Part shown: positions 7,335 to 14,246 of the stretch, in pieces
How the letters are laid out: each line of letters begins with the position of its first letter
Position numbering within the stretch: the stretch's first letter is position 1
Assembly (NCBI GenBank): GCA_023137275.1
Contig: JAGLPO010000034.1
Location: 1 to 41,123, forward strand
DNA: 41,123 nt
Origin: Candidatus Parcubacteria bacterium
Lineage (GTDB): Bacteria; Patescibacteriota; Patescibacteriia; Patescibacteriales; UBA12075
Direction: 5' to 3'
Translations under genes and position numbers: made by a program
Notes under the pieces: generated by a model
The model's database searches: none
Told to the model about the DNA's origin: nothing
What the model saw: only the letters and a program-made list of their open reading frames with translations

Positions 7335-8633
7335 CTATTTTAATAAATCATCCAATTCGCAGCTTAGTAAAGATGATTTATTAAGTAAAATTTGTTCTTT
7401 TTGGTTTAGGTTATCCGCGGTCATTCTGATGAGTTTAGTTGTTATTGCGCTGCCAATCATTATGCGTTCTGTCTTTTTTAAATAATTTTCAGTTTTTTTA
7501 TAAAATAGCTCGGCATACCGCATTAGCTTATTCTGTGATATAGAATTCCTGTTTCGACCATTGCTATCAAATCTATAAAGTTTTTTAATTTTTTTACTTA
7601 TTTCAATTAATAAATCGCCTTCTCTGTCTTCAATCCAATAGTCACTAATGCGATAAATGATTTTTATTGATTTTCCGTCATCTGTTTTATACCAATATAC
7701 AAATGAAAATACATCGTTGTGAAAATCTTGGCGTACCCCCACTTCTTCAAGTTCAGTAACTGTATGAATTTCATACTCATCATGCAGGCGCATATAGCTT
7801 TCGCGCCAGTTATTAAGCCAATTTTGGATATATGTCTGATCGATAAATAATGGAGTGAGATCCTGTTTAAGGTTTTCATCCATCCCTTTATCATTCAAGA
7901 TGTTTATCGTGATTTTATCAAAAAGCGTCCGTAAATCTTTTGCCTCTTTTACATTTTTAGCTTTAAGATAATCAAGATCAGGAACTATTTTTTTTCTCAT
8001 GTACCACAGTAGATCATAGATATCACGGCCTTTATGGCCGTATATTTTTTCACCTACCCCGCGCGGCCCGCGCAAGAACACAGCCGCGATTTTACTTGCC
8101 ATAAGCGCGGACATATTGTAGGTTTTTATAACAAAAGAGAGCTGATACTCATTTTGCGGCCAACGTTCTGTTACTATCCTGGGACGCGCGGCAAAGTGGT
8201 TGAGATCAATTTTAATGTGTATCTGCTTTGAATGAAAACCCAAATTTAGTTCTTCTCCTATAAGGAACTTTAATGTAAGGCCTCTGTTGTTCGTGGTTCC
8301 AATTGTGAGTAAATTAGAATTAACGCCATAAGTATTCTTAAAATGTTCTATTATTTCATCTTTTAGTTTATTCAGAAAGTCATTAGTGATTTCGTTGTCC
8401 ACTTCAAAATCCAAATCAACCGACATACGATCAAGGTCGTGGCAAATACGAAGCGTAGAACCGCCATACATGATCCAATTACTGTATTTTGGATGGTGAT
8501 ATATAAAATTAAGTACGTAATATTGCAGAGCCTCCTTAACCGCGTTTCTTTGAACATCAGGACCGATTTCGCCATAGGACGTGGAAATTTCTTCCAGCCT
8601 TTTTTTAAGTGTTGCAAGTATTTGATTATTCAT
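7335..8633 (-). CDS. abiEii: AbiEii-type nucleotidyltransferase toxin
   Basis: A 432-residue protein of the AbiEii/AbiGii nucleotidyltransferase family. The active-site core is visible: GGSTLR (57-62), then DRMSVDLDFEV with the metal-binding acids D73 and D75. Further on, a Lys/Arg-rich segment leads to GHKGRDIYDLLWYM, the conserved C-terminal lobe motif. Known family members block growth by adding nucleotides to RNA, including tRNA acceptor ends, and act in phage defence as type IV toxins. At 432 residues it is longer than many members; the extra C-terminal part (about 300-432) is unassigned. Its ATG follows the antitoxin stop by a single base (TAA-T-ATG), so the two are translationally coupled. 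Confidence 0.88.
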   Translation of the reverse strand: MNNQILATLKKRLEEISTSYGEIGPDVQRNAVKEALQYYVLNFIYHHPKYSNWIMYGGSTLRICHDLDRMSVDLDFEVDNEITNDFLNKLKDEIIEHFKNTYGVNSNLLTIGTTNNRGLTLKFLIGEELNLGFHSKQIHIKIDLNHFAARPRIVTERWPQNEYQLSFVIKTYNMSALMASKIAAVFLRGPRGVGEKIYGHKGRDIYDLLWYMRKKIVPDLDYLKAKNVKEAKDLRTLFDKITINILNDKGMDENLKQDLTPLFIDQTYIQNWLNNWRESYMRLHDEYEIHTVTELEEVGVRQDFHNDVFSFVYWYKTDDGKSIKIIYRISDYWIEDREGDLLIEISKKIKKLYRFDSNGRNRNSISQNKLMRYAELFYKKTENYLKKTERIMIGSAITTKLIRMTADNLNQKEQILLNKSSLLSCELDDLLK

Positions 8634-8634
8634 A

Positions 8635-9246
8635 TTACGTATAGTCTTTTATCATTCTATAAAATTTTTTTTGCTCTATTTTATCCATTTCAATAATATC
8701 AATCCGCAATTCTTTTATTAACAAATCAACATTCTTAAGATCTATATTTCTAAACTGCCTGGTTTTAAAGTAGAGCATGTCAAAGAGAGCTTTCGCGGGT
8801 GTTGCTATAAAGAATTCAAATTTATTTTTTACTAAAGAAAAATCTGAAAATAGGCCTTTTTTAACAGATTGATAAGAAAAAGCGCCTATTTTTGTTTTGT
8901 AATTTCTGGTGACTTTCGGCGTGACAGATGTAATAGTATGTATTGCCTCGGTGGCTAGATTATAATATTGTAGAGCGGTCCAGGAACTTACATAAGATGG
9001 TTTGCGAACAATGTTTGCAAGAAAAAACAGGTAGGAAGTATTACCTTTATTTTTAAGATAAAAATCAGCGGGTACGTATAGCCCATTTTTGAGCTGAAAA
9101 ATATCTTTGCGCTTCAAAGAGCGGCTGATATAAGAATCAACCGTAGTGTTTTTAAGGTTAAATTGTTCGCTAAGTTGACTTATGGCCTTTTTGTCAAAAA
9201 AGGGGAGTGGTTTAAGCTGATTTAGCAATATTTCTCTATATTTCAT
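8635..9246 (-). CDS. abiEi: AbiEi-type antitoxin / transcriptional regulator
   Basis: A 203-residue protein placed first in the operon with the AbiEii toxin. An N-terminal winged helix-turn-helix (about 15-60: ISQLSEQFNLKNTTVDSYISRSLKRKDI, then LKNGLYV) is followed by an AbiEi C-terminal domain (SYVSSWTALQYYNLATEAI, TPAKALFDMLYFK). Known AbiEi proteins neutralise the toxin in type IV fashion and repress their own operon by binding inverted repeats. Here a palindrome overlaps the -10 box (see 9251-9287), which fits autoregulation. The predicted transcript starts only about six bases before the ATG, so translation may be close to leaderless. The family call is strong from both the motifs and the gene pair. 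Confidence 0.87.
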   Translation of the reverse strand: MKYREILLNQLKPLPFFDKKAISQLSEQFNLKNTTVDSYISRSLKRKDIFQLKNGLYVPADFYLKNKGNTSYLFFLANIVRKPSYVSSWTALQYYNLATEAIHTITSVTPKVTRNYKTKIGAFSYQSVKKGLFSDFSLVKNKFEFFIATPAKALFDMLYFKTRQFRNIDLKNVDLLIKELRIDIIEMDKIEQKKFYRMIKDYT

Positions 9247-9250
9247 AATT

Positions 9251-9287
9251 ATGATAATATCATATCAAAAATGAAATAAGATGTCAA
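9251..9287 (-). promoter_or_regulatory. abiE promoter with overlapping operator palindrome
   Basis: On the minus strand the -35 is TTGACA (9287-9282) and the -10 is TATGAT (9264-9259), with an ideal 17-base spacer. The perfect inverted repeat ATGAT-AAT-ATCAT (9251-9263) covers the -10 and the expected start site, where a repressor would block polymerase. That AbiEi binds here is inferred. Confidence 0.8.
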
Positions 9288-9474
9288 TAGATATATAGAT
9301 TAATTGAATATTAGGGATAACAAAAAGCAAAAACGAAATTTGGGCAAAGCCAGTGAAATAAAAATTCAATATGGTTTTACCAGTTGATTAGTTTTTCTTT
9401 AATTAATATTGAATTTTTTATTATGTAACCCCCCCCAAAAAAAATGATTTTTGTAATTTACAGTAAACATATAA

Positions 9475-10923
9475 TTACCTTGCGTAAATTATACTTTGAC
9501 ATTTTTTTCTCTTTGAGGAATCACTAATTTTATCACACACAGATCTGTCTTTGCTTTGTGCCGCAATATAAAAATAACATTCATCTTTTTTTGAAATACT
9601 GTTTATTTTATTGCAAATTGTTGAATCATGATTAAAGGCCGCGGCATTAAAATAGCAATCATCTCTCTCATTAACTTTATTATATAAATGTTCACAAATT
9701 TTTGGCTCCTCCTTTATCAAATCACTATAACACGATTTAAGCTGATTTCGGTCTGAAATAATAAATTTATCGCATTTAGATATCTTTACTCTAAAAATAC
9801 ATTCCTCCATAATTTTTTTATCGGCAATTTTACTGCAGCTATCTAAATCATTATTAGTTATACTGCCCCCTATATAACATTCTTCTCTTAAATTTTTGTC
9901 TTTTATCTCTTCACAATTTGAGCATTGGATGGGCACGCCAGCAGGATCAATTTCCTCGCCAAACCATGCGTATGCGTAACCTTTGTAAATACTTACGCCC
10001 AGCGCGTTCCATTTAATATTTTTCCATTCCCCGCCATTAATCATTACCATATGGTGCTTATGTGATATTTGCCATCCTTTTAACGCAAGCTCTGGTGTCG
10101 CGCTGCGAGGCTTAACGCTATCTTCAACCCAGGAAACAGCATTCTCATAGCCTTTTCCTTGGTATTCAGTTAATTCATTGGGTTTACTATTCATACATTT
10201 AGAACTTTCTCTTGATCCAGTATAACAGCAAACCGACCATCGGCCTTTGTCCGACCAGCTATGCGGGTTGCATCGCCCCTTAACAGGTTTATTTATTACT
10301 ACATCCAGAGCATGAATTTTAGCAACATAAAATAACGATTTTGATAAAGGAATTTTAGATAAGCCCAAAGATGCTCTATAATTATTTATTAATTCAGCTA
10401 ATTTTTTTTCTTCCTTTGTGATGCAAAAATTATCAACAGTAATATCAAGAAAATCTTTTGTGCCAGAATATATTTTAGGCGCGTCTTTTGCGCTTTCTCC
10501 TGTTTGAGTGTCTATTGAGCCAGTAAATTTTTTTGTTTCATTTAACTTGCCTTCGCCTAAGGGATTATAGCCGTTTCTGACTTCATCTCCGTCTTTATAT
10601 CCATCTCCGTCACTATCAGAATTTTTAGGATCTGTGCCGTAGAATGTTTCTAAAGAGTCTAATAAGCCATCATTGTCACTATCTCCGGCCTCTTCTTCTT
10701 GAGAAATATGTATATTGTAATCTTTAGTTTCAAAACCAATTTTATTGCTTGTTTTAAACCAAAAAATGATTACAGCAACAACTATTCCAGCTAACAAAAT
10801 AGAAAAAATTATTAAAAGAATATTAATTTGTTTTTTTTCACCCAGTTTATAAATTGATTGTCGCTCTTTATTATTTTTGTTTTGTTCTTGTAAATGTAAA
10901 GGAGATAGATTTTGGTTAAACAT
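9475..10923 (-). CDS. Membrane-anchored CAP/SCP-domain protein with TSP3-like and Cys-pair repeats
   Basis: A 482-residue protein. A basic cytoplasmic head (1-34) leads to one TM helix (about 35-56). Residues 80-121 carry Ca-binding thrombospondin type 3-like repeats (DSDNDGLLDSLE, DSDGDGYKDGDE). A CAP (SCP/PR-1, YkwD-like) domain spans about 170-325, with ELINNYRASLGL at its start, HALDVV, then HKHHMVMINGGEWKNIKWNALGVSI. The last 150 residues hold repeated units of about 25-30 residues with two Cys each (for example ICNKINSISKKDECYFYIAA), probably disulfide-bonded outside the cell. The protein should sit on the outer face of the membrane. Bacterial CAP proteins have varied or unknown functions. 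The ATG lies in an AAACCTATG context, as at 30680. Confidence 0.85.
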   Translation of the reverse strand: MFNQNLSPLHLQEQNKNNKERQSIYKLGEKKQINILLIIFSILLAGIVVAVIIFWFKTSNKIGFETKDYNIHISQEEEAGDSDNDGLLDSLETFYGTDPKNSDSDGDGYKDGDEVRNGYNPLGEGKLNETKKFTGSIDTQTGESAKDAPKIYSGTKDFLDITVDNFCITKEEKKLAELINNYRASLGLSKIPLSKSLFYVAKIHALDVVINKPVKGRCNPHSWSDKGRWSVCCYTGSRESSKCMNSKPNELTEYQGKGYENAVSWVEDSVKPRSATPELALKGWQISHKHHMVMINGGEWKNIKWNALGVSIYKGYAYAWFGEEIDPAGVPIQCSNCEEIKDKNLREECYIGGSITNNDLDSCSKIADKKIMEECIFRVKISKCDKFIISDRNQLKSCYSDLIKEEPKICEHLYNKVNERDDCYFNAAAFNHDSTICNKINSISKKDECYFYIAAQSKDRSVCDKISDSSKRKKCQSIIYAR

Positions 10924-10983
10924 AGGTTTAAATTAAATTTTTCAGATTTTTTTTGCGGGTAAACTGGAATAAAATAAAATTTT

Positions 10984-11017
10984 AAGCTTTAAATAAGCTT
11001 AGTTTTTTTGTTGTCAA
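10984..11017 (-). promoter_or_regulatory. Probable promoter of the CAP gene with inverted repeat
   Basis: On the minus strand TTGACA (11017-11012) is followed after 17 bases by a weak -10, ATTTAA (10994-10989). The inverted repeat TAAGCTT-TAAAT-AAGCTTA (10984-11002) overlaps the -10 and could be an operator. The leader to ATG 10923 is about 60 bases. Confidence 0.5.
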
Positions 11018-11144
11018 GAATTTTATTAAAGGAGAGAGGTCTGTCCGTAACGCTCCCTGCCCGACAGTGCCAGTTTATGGCAGACGGTGAGGAATTAAAG
11101 AGGTTGCCCCTGTCCGTAGCTTTAGTAAAGGTATGTCGGCGGGT

Positions 11145-11160
11145 AGTGCCCCCTTGAGTT
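11145..11160. repeat. 16-bp repeat, copy 1
   Basis: AGTGCCCCCTTGAGTT lies 8 bases beyond the stop codon of the cupin gene. It recurs with one mismatch at 12056-12071. The upstream sequence (11030-11144) is GC-richer than its surroundings and has no supported gene. Confidence 0.55.
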
Positions 11161-11167
11161 TTAACTA

Positions 11168-11503
11168 TTAAAGCTTGCTTATTTTTTCATTTAATTTTTT
11201 AAACGGAGGTGAATTTACAATAATTGCTTTGAAAGTTCCTTTAAAACTGTATTCTGTGTTGGACGGTATAAATATGACATCACCTGTTTTGCCTACAAGG
11301 TTGTTGTTAACAATAATTTTTCCTTCAAGAATAAAATATGCCCTATCACTATTCGTCTTTGTGATTTCATCGTGATTAGTAGCATTACCTACGGCAATAC
11401 TGACTTTGTCACTATTGTCAGCCGTTAAAAAATTAAATACTGAATAAGATTCAGATATTTTTCTAGCAACAGCGTCTTCTTTTTTAAAAAGTTTAATATT
11501 CAT
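11168..11503 (-). CDS. Small cupin-domain protein
   Basis: A 111-residue protein with a single cupin_2-like beta barrel. The second half is the clearest: DRAYFILEGKIIVNNNLVGKTGDVIFIPSNTEYSF, the G-D-x-x-x-x-P motif with the preceding ILEG strand. The metal-binding His residues of motif 1 are only partly present (NHDE near residue 43-46), and motif 2 has N-T-E where a His is usual, so metal binding is doubtful. Small cupins of this kind act as sugar or nucleotide-sugar binding proteins, isomerases or mere scaffolds; no substrate can be named. The upstream region has two TTTGTCTAA repeats (11517-11525, 11533-11541) spaced by 16 bp. Confidence 0.72.
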   Translation of the reverse strand: MNIKLFKKEDAVARKISESYSVFNFLTADNSDKVSIAVGNATNHDEITKTNSDRAYFILEGKIIVNNNLVGKTGDVIFIPSNTEYSFKGTFKAIIVNSPPFKKLNEKISKL

Positions 11504-11516
11504 AATGCTTTAATGG

Positions 11517-11541
11517 TTTGTCTAATGAAATTTTTGTCTAA
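11517..11541. repeat. Two direct TTTGTCTAA repeats upstream of the cupin gene
   Basis: TTTGTCTAA occurs at 11517-11525 and again at 11533-11541, 14-38 bases upstream of the cupin start. The 16-bp period and position would suit a regulator-binding site, but the function is not shown. Confidence 0.4.
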
Positions 11542-11647
11542 CATTTTGCATATCTGAAATTGTTTATTTTTTCCTTATTATTTTATAAAATTAGAAATAA
11601 ACAAGCTGGATGGAGAGTAGAGGAGAAAAATTATTTATAAAATGGCG

Positions 11648-11670
11648 CCCCTCCTATTTAAACGGAGGGG
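11648..11670 (-). terminator. Possible terminator overlapping the stop of the 93-residue gene
   Basis: CCCCTCC (11648-11654) and GGAGGGG (11664-11670) form a strong 7-bp stem. The TAG stop codon of the minus-strand gene lies at the edge of its loop. The following tract on the minus strand is AT-rich but its T-runs are broken, so termination may be weak. Confidence 0.5.
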
Positions 11671-11935
11671 CATACCAAGACATGTTTAAGGCTTGACCCA
11701 GCCTTTTTTTTTGAAGAGCTTTGATACCCTCGTTTTCATCAGTGTTAAGCCATACTTCAGCAACAAATTCGTCTAATTTTTCAAAATCACAGTACAAACT
11801 ATCCACTACGGCCTCATCAATTTCAGGAAGAGATAAAACCATTCCGATTGGTGGCACATAGGGAAAGTCAACGATTTTTTCCAAACTGTTGTCTTCAACC
11901 AATTCCTTGTTCCTTATAACGAATTTAATGTTCAA
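11654..11935 (-). CDS. Hypothetical 93-residue acidic protein
   Basis: I do not recognise this protein. The start is set at TTG 11935 because the strong AAGGAGG (11950-11944) lies eight bases before it. The upstream in-frame GTG (11944) overlaps that ribosome-binding site and cannot be the start. The protein begins NIKFVIRNKELVEDN and has acidic stretches (LPEIDEAVVDSLYCDFEKLDEFVAE) and a C-terminus ending SWYAPPFK. It has no signal peptide or TM helix and one Cys. A mixed beta-alpha fold is plausible. It stands alone with its own ribosome-binding site between the cupin gene and the asparaginase-like gene, so its context gives little hint of its role. Confidence 0.7.
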   Translation of the reverse strand: MNIKFVIRNKELVEDNSLEKIVDFPYVPPIGMVLSLPEIDEAVVDSLYCDFEKLDEFVAEVWLNTDENEGIKALQKKRLGQALNMSWYAPPFK

Positions 11936-12055
11936 AGCGATCACCTCCTTATTGAAAGAGCATTGTTAATAAAAAAACGAATTTTATAAATGATTTTTTT
12001 CTTTACGGAATCAGATACGTTATACGATAGTGAGGAGCGATAGCGACGAAAACGC

Positions 12056-12071
12056 AGTACCCCCTTGAGTT
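12056..12071. repeat. 16-bp repeat, copy 2
   Basis: AGTACCCCCTTGAGTT matches 11145-11160 at 15 of 16 positions. It sits in the same relative place, about 16 bases beyond the stop of the asparaginase-like gene on the minus strand. It may be a fragment of a larger intergenic repeat family. Confidence 0.55.
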
Positions 12072-12087
12072 GAAAAAATCGCGTTAA

Positions 12088-12606
12088 TTACTTTGTATAA
12101 ATTGATCCAAATCTACCTTCAGATAATGTTTTAACAATTTCATCAGGGACAAAAAGTTTTCCATTCATACACACATAAATACCCTCGGATAATTCTTGAG
12201 ATTTTGCAACAGCATAACCCATATTAAATCCAGCATCCGTTGGTGTAAATCCTTCAAGAGGTATCATTGAACAGACAAAAATTATAACTTTACCATGATC
12301 TTTAAGTTGTGCTTGTAAGTATCTTGCTGTATCAGGTAATGTATATGTTCCATGAGTGATAATTATTCTTTTAGAATCACTGTTTTTAACAGTTTCAAGG
12401 ATATTTTTTCTATCTGTTCCGTTTAAATCTCTACTATCTTTCATACATACTTCTGTGAATTTACAGTCTTCATATAATTTTAATATCTTTACAAATTTTG
12501 GCACAACAGAGTGTTCATTAGTTATGGCTGTGTCTTTTGTTCCGTCATAATATGAATCTATAGTGCCACCCGTTATGATGAAGTGGAGTTTATTGTTTTT
12601 TGTCAT
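12088..12606 (-). CDS. Short asparaginase-like protein (N-terminal domain only)
   Basis: A 172-residue protein with the start motif of L-asparaginases, FIITGGTIDS (nucleophile-type Thr in TGGTI), and the second motif IITHGTYTLPDTARYL. In true asparaginases the second motif is THGTDT; here the catalytic Asp is Tyr88. The usual length is about 330 residues, and the C-terminal domain is absent. The rest follows the Rossmann-like N-terminal domain (VIIFVCSMIPLEGFTPTDAGFNMGYAVA). Since one catalytic acid and half the fold are missing, asparagine hydrolysis is uncertain. It may be a compact variant family with another amide substrate or a binding role. There is no signal peptide, so it is cytoplasmic. 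Confidence 0.8.
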   Translation of the reverse strand: MTKNNKLHFIITGGTIDSYYDGTKDTAITNEHSVVPKFVKILKLYEDCKFTEVCMKDSRDLNGTDRKNILETVKNSDSKRIIITHGTYTLPDTARYLQAQLKDHGKVIIFVCSMIPLEGFTPTDAGFNMGYAVAKSQELSEGIYVCMNGKLFVPDEIVKTLSEGRFGSIYTK

Positions 12607-12744
12607 ATATTGTGTGTGTTAGTTAATAATATATAAAACTTTTTTGTCCTGTTTTTTATCTAAAATAAGGAAATTTTTTTTATAATTATTCTTATTTTAA
12701 GCTATTTTGAGGCTTAAGTCAATTAAATTTAGCCAATTAAACAC

Positions 12745-12768
12745 AAAAAAATCAGGTTTTTAGCCTGA
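12745..12768 (-). terminator. Rho-independent terminator after the nuclease gene
   Basis: On the minus strand TCAGG (12768-12764), loop CTAAAAA, and CCTGA (12756-12752) are followed by a run of seven T (12751-12745). It lies 11 bases beyond the nuclease stop codon. Confidence 0.78.
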
Positions 12769-12779
12769 GTTAAATATTA

Positions 12780-13304
12780 TTATTTTTCTTCACATTCTGT
12801 CCAGAGCCCGGCTTTTTGTTCGCGGGCGTTTTGTTCCAGCGCTCTGAATTCATCCAAACGGACAAAAGGAAAGTTGTCCAGGAGATAAGCGCAGCCTTCG
12901 GTAAGGAGTCTGGCGTTAATATGGGTATCGTTTAAATAAACATATCGAAGCAGGCGTTCGTATTTATCGCGGTCATCGTTGATCGGGTCAGGCTCCAAAC
13001 GGACGCTTTGCCAGAGCAGCAGGTCTTTGGTAAATTCACTGGCCTGCTTGCCATAACATTCTTCCCTGGTATAAGGGCTTTCTACTTCCGGGGTATCAAT
13101 GCCGATCAGGCGGACTGATTCGCGTTGGCCTTCCATTAGCACGACAATGGTATCGCCGTCATAAACATCAACTACTCGGTAAAGCTTATTGTTGTCTGGC
13201 TCGCCAAGGCTAAGCGGGTAAGCAAGCCACAGCAGGCTAACAAGAATTACAAAAGCCGGCGCGAAATAAAAAATATTATTTTTATTTTTTAGCTTAAATT
13301 TCAT
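12780..13304 (-). CDS. Exported or membrane-anchored staphylococcal-type nuclease
   Basis: A 174-residue protein. Residues 1-11 are basic, followed by a hydrophobic helix (about 12-32) that acts as signal peptide or anchor. The SNase (thermonuclease) domain covers about 40-172. Its motifs are present: VYDGDTIVV (Ca-binding Asp), RLIGIDTPEVE (catalytic Arg and Asp), and DKYERLLRYVY (Glu base and second Arg). The order and spacing match active SNase-like enzymes, which cut DNA and RNA with Ca2+ outside the cytoplasm. A CPR cell, usually unable to make nucleotides, could use such an enzyme to scavenge nucleic acid; that role is inferred. It has its own terminator. Confidence 0.92.
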   Translation of the reverse strand: MKFKLKNKNNIFYFAPAFVILVSLLWLAYPLSLGEPDNNKLYRVVDVYDGDTIVVLMEGQRESVRLIGIDTPEVESPYTREECYGKQASEFTKDLLLWQSVRLEPDPINDDRDKYERLLRYVYLNDTHINARLLTEGCAYLLDNFPFVRLDEFRALEQNAREQKAGLWTECEEK

Positions 13305-13384
13305 AATTTAAAGCGCAATGTCTGTGTATACATTATAATTATATTTTAACAGAATTTGCTTAATTTAAAAAGTTTAGATGGTAA

Positions 13385-13426
13385 TAAAAAAAATAAGGGC
13401 GGGATGTTGATAACAACAAACCGCCC
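13385..13426 (-). terminator. Terminator after the small Cys-rich genes
   Basis: On the minus strand GGGCGG (13426-13421) pairs with CCGCCC (13402-13397). Inside the loop TGTTG and CAACA can form a second stem. The T-rich tract TTATTTTTTTT follows directly. It should end the transcript of the two small genes upstream. Confidence 0.75.
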
Positions 13427-13442
13427 CTGCCACAGGCAATAT

Positions 13443-13625
13443 CTAGCATTCTTCTAATTTTTCGTAGTGCCTGCATTCTTTGTTGTCGCAACTGCGACGT
13501 TTTAGCCAACTACCTCAAACATAACGTTCAAGGTTAAGCTCCTTGCCTTTTCCGCACGATATGCAAAGGTCCCCAGTAAAAACCACATTTCGTACGCTTG
13601 AGTCTTTAAAAAAACTACTTTCCAT
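13443..13625 (-). CDS. Small Cys-rich protein gene with an in-frame TGA at codon 37
   Basis: An ATG at 13625 follows a good AGGGGG ribosome-binding site by six bases. The frame runs 36 codons to TGA (13517-13515), giving a peptide with C21-x2-C24 (LCISCGKG). The same frame continues a further 23 codons to TAG at 13443. The extension also looks protein-like and has C-x4-C (SCDNKEC), RHYEKLEEC and basic residues, so the two halves together would make a zinc ribbon. The simplest reading is a nonsense mutation in a 60-residue protein. UGA readthrough is the other option. A GTCGC-AACT-GCGAC hairpin (13485-13498) lies 16 bases past the TGA. The family is not recognised. A 36-residue product is the minimum. 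Confidence 0.5.
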
Positions 13626-13673
13626 AATTACCCCCTTTTGAAAAAAATCAATACATTTTTCTTATGTTATATG

Positions 13674-13976
13674 TCACATTTCTCTTGCGTCAACCTCCTT
13701 GTTTGTGTATAGTTTTTCTATAGACAGAAATGACTCAACTTGGTCATCAACCAGAAAAGCTGTGTTATAACCCACCATGTAATATGGGTTTTTTTCATTC
13801 TCGGCTGAAATGTTATTTCTTTTGATACAACGGCAATAATCATTAAAACCCTGTTGATGATCTTTTGATGCCTGTTCGGGGTCATCGGCGATTGTCGGGC
13901 AAAAACGATGATGCTCTGTGTCGCCGTCGCTCGCGTACCTTAAACACATTGGACAATTCAGTTTTTTTTCTGCCAC
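13674..13976 (-). CDS. Hypothetical 100-residue Cys/His-containing protein
   Basis: The family is not recognised. The GTG start at 13976 is fixed by a strong AAGGAGG six bases upstream. The N-terminus has NCPMCLRYASDGDTEHHRFC, a C-x2-C followed by His-His and Cys that could bind zinc. The rest is hydrophilic (QQGFNDYCRCIKRN, NPYYMVGYNTAFLVDD), with a second Cys pair, CRC, near 48-50. There is no signal peptide or TM helix. It ends in TGA, which only this gene and the gene just downstream use in the window. It is probably co-transcribed with that neighbour, which is also small and Cys-rich. A small nucleic-acid-binding or regulatory protein is plausible but unproven. Confidence 0.7.
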   Translation of the reverse strand: MAEKKLNCPMCLRYASDGDTEHHRFCPTIADDPEQASKDHQQGFNDYCRCIKRNNISAENEKNPYYMVGYNTAFLVDDQVESFLSIEKLYTNKEVDAREM

Positions 13977-14042
13977 AAGAAACCTCCTTTTTTGTTGGTT
14001 TTGTTGGTAAAGATTAAATGTAGTTGTGTGTGCTTGATGTTT

Positions 14043-14071
14043 AGTAAATCATAAAATTAATTTCGTGTCAA
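14043..14071 (-). promoter_or_regulatory. Probable promoter of the small Cys-rich gene pair
   Basis: On the minus strand TTGACA (14071-14066) is followed after 17 bases by TTTACT (14048-14043), a four-of-six match to the -10. It drives away from the giant gene, so the 270-base gap at 13977-14246 is a divergent promoter region. Confidence 0.5.
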
Positions 14072-14098
14072 TCGCAGAATGTTAACAAAATAATACAC

Positions 14099-14128
14099 TT
14101 GAAATTGTGTTAGCAAAAATGTTATAAT
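14099..14128 (+). promoter_or_regulatory. Promoter of the giant surface-protein gene
   Basis: TTGAAA (14099-14104), an 18-base spacer and a perfect TATAAT (14123-14128). The predicted leader is about 110 bases and carries a hairpin. Confidence 0.72.
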
Positions 14129-14148
14129 ATAGTCAATAAATCGTATTT

Positions 14149-14179
14149 ATCCACGCTAAAAAGCAGTTAGTGGATTTTT
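14149..14179 (+). promoter_or_regulatory. Leader hairpin with T-run ahead of the giant gene
   Basis: ATCCA and CTAA on the left pair with TTAG and TGGAT on the right (14149-14175, with a two-base bulge) and run straight into TTTT. It lies early in the leader and could be an attenuator or a 5'-stabilising stem. More T-runs follow up to 14217. No known riboswitch was recognised. Confidence 0.45.
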
Positions 14180-14246
14180 GCGGATTTTTGGTTTTTTGTG
14201 GCTAATTTTAGCTAATCTTAAATAAAATTTATCTTCACGCTTCCCC

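Noticed and set aside
7291..7485. Plus-strand frame of 64 codons at the end of the AbiEii gene
   Set aside because: It overlaps the AbiEii coding region on the other strand and starts within the palindromic array. It is a shadow frame.
9429..9444. C8 followed by A8 tract as a phase-variable switch
   Set aside because: It lies beyond the stop codon of the CAP gene and upstream of the abiE promoter region, outside any reading frame. A length change would not switch a gene.
13443..13976. UGA read as glycine (genetic code 25, as in Gracilibacteria and Absconditabacteria)
   Set aside because: The giant 5462-codon frame and all other long genes have no in-frame TGA. Under code 25 many Gly codons would be TGA. 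Reading through TGA at 13674 would also run over the next gene's ribosome-binding site.
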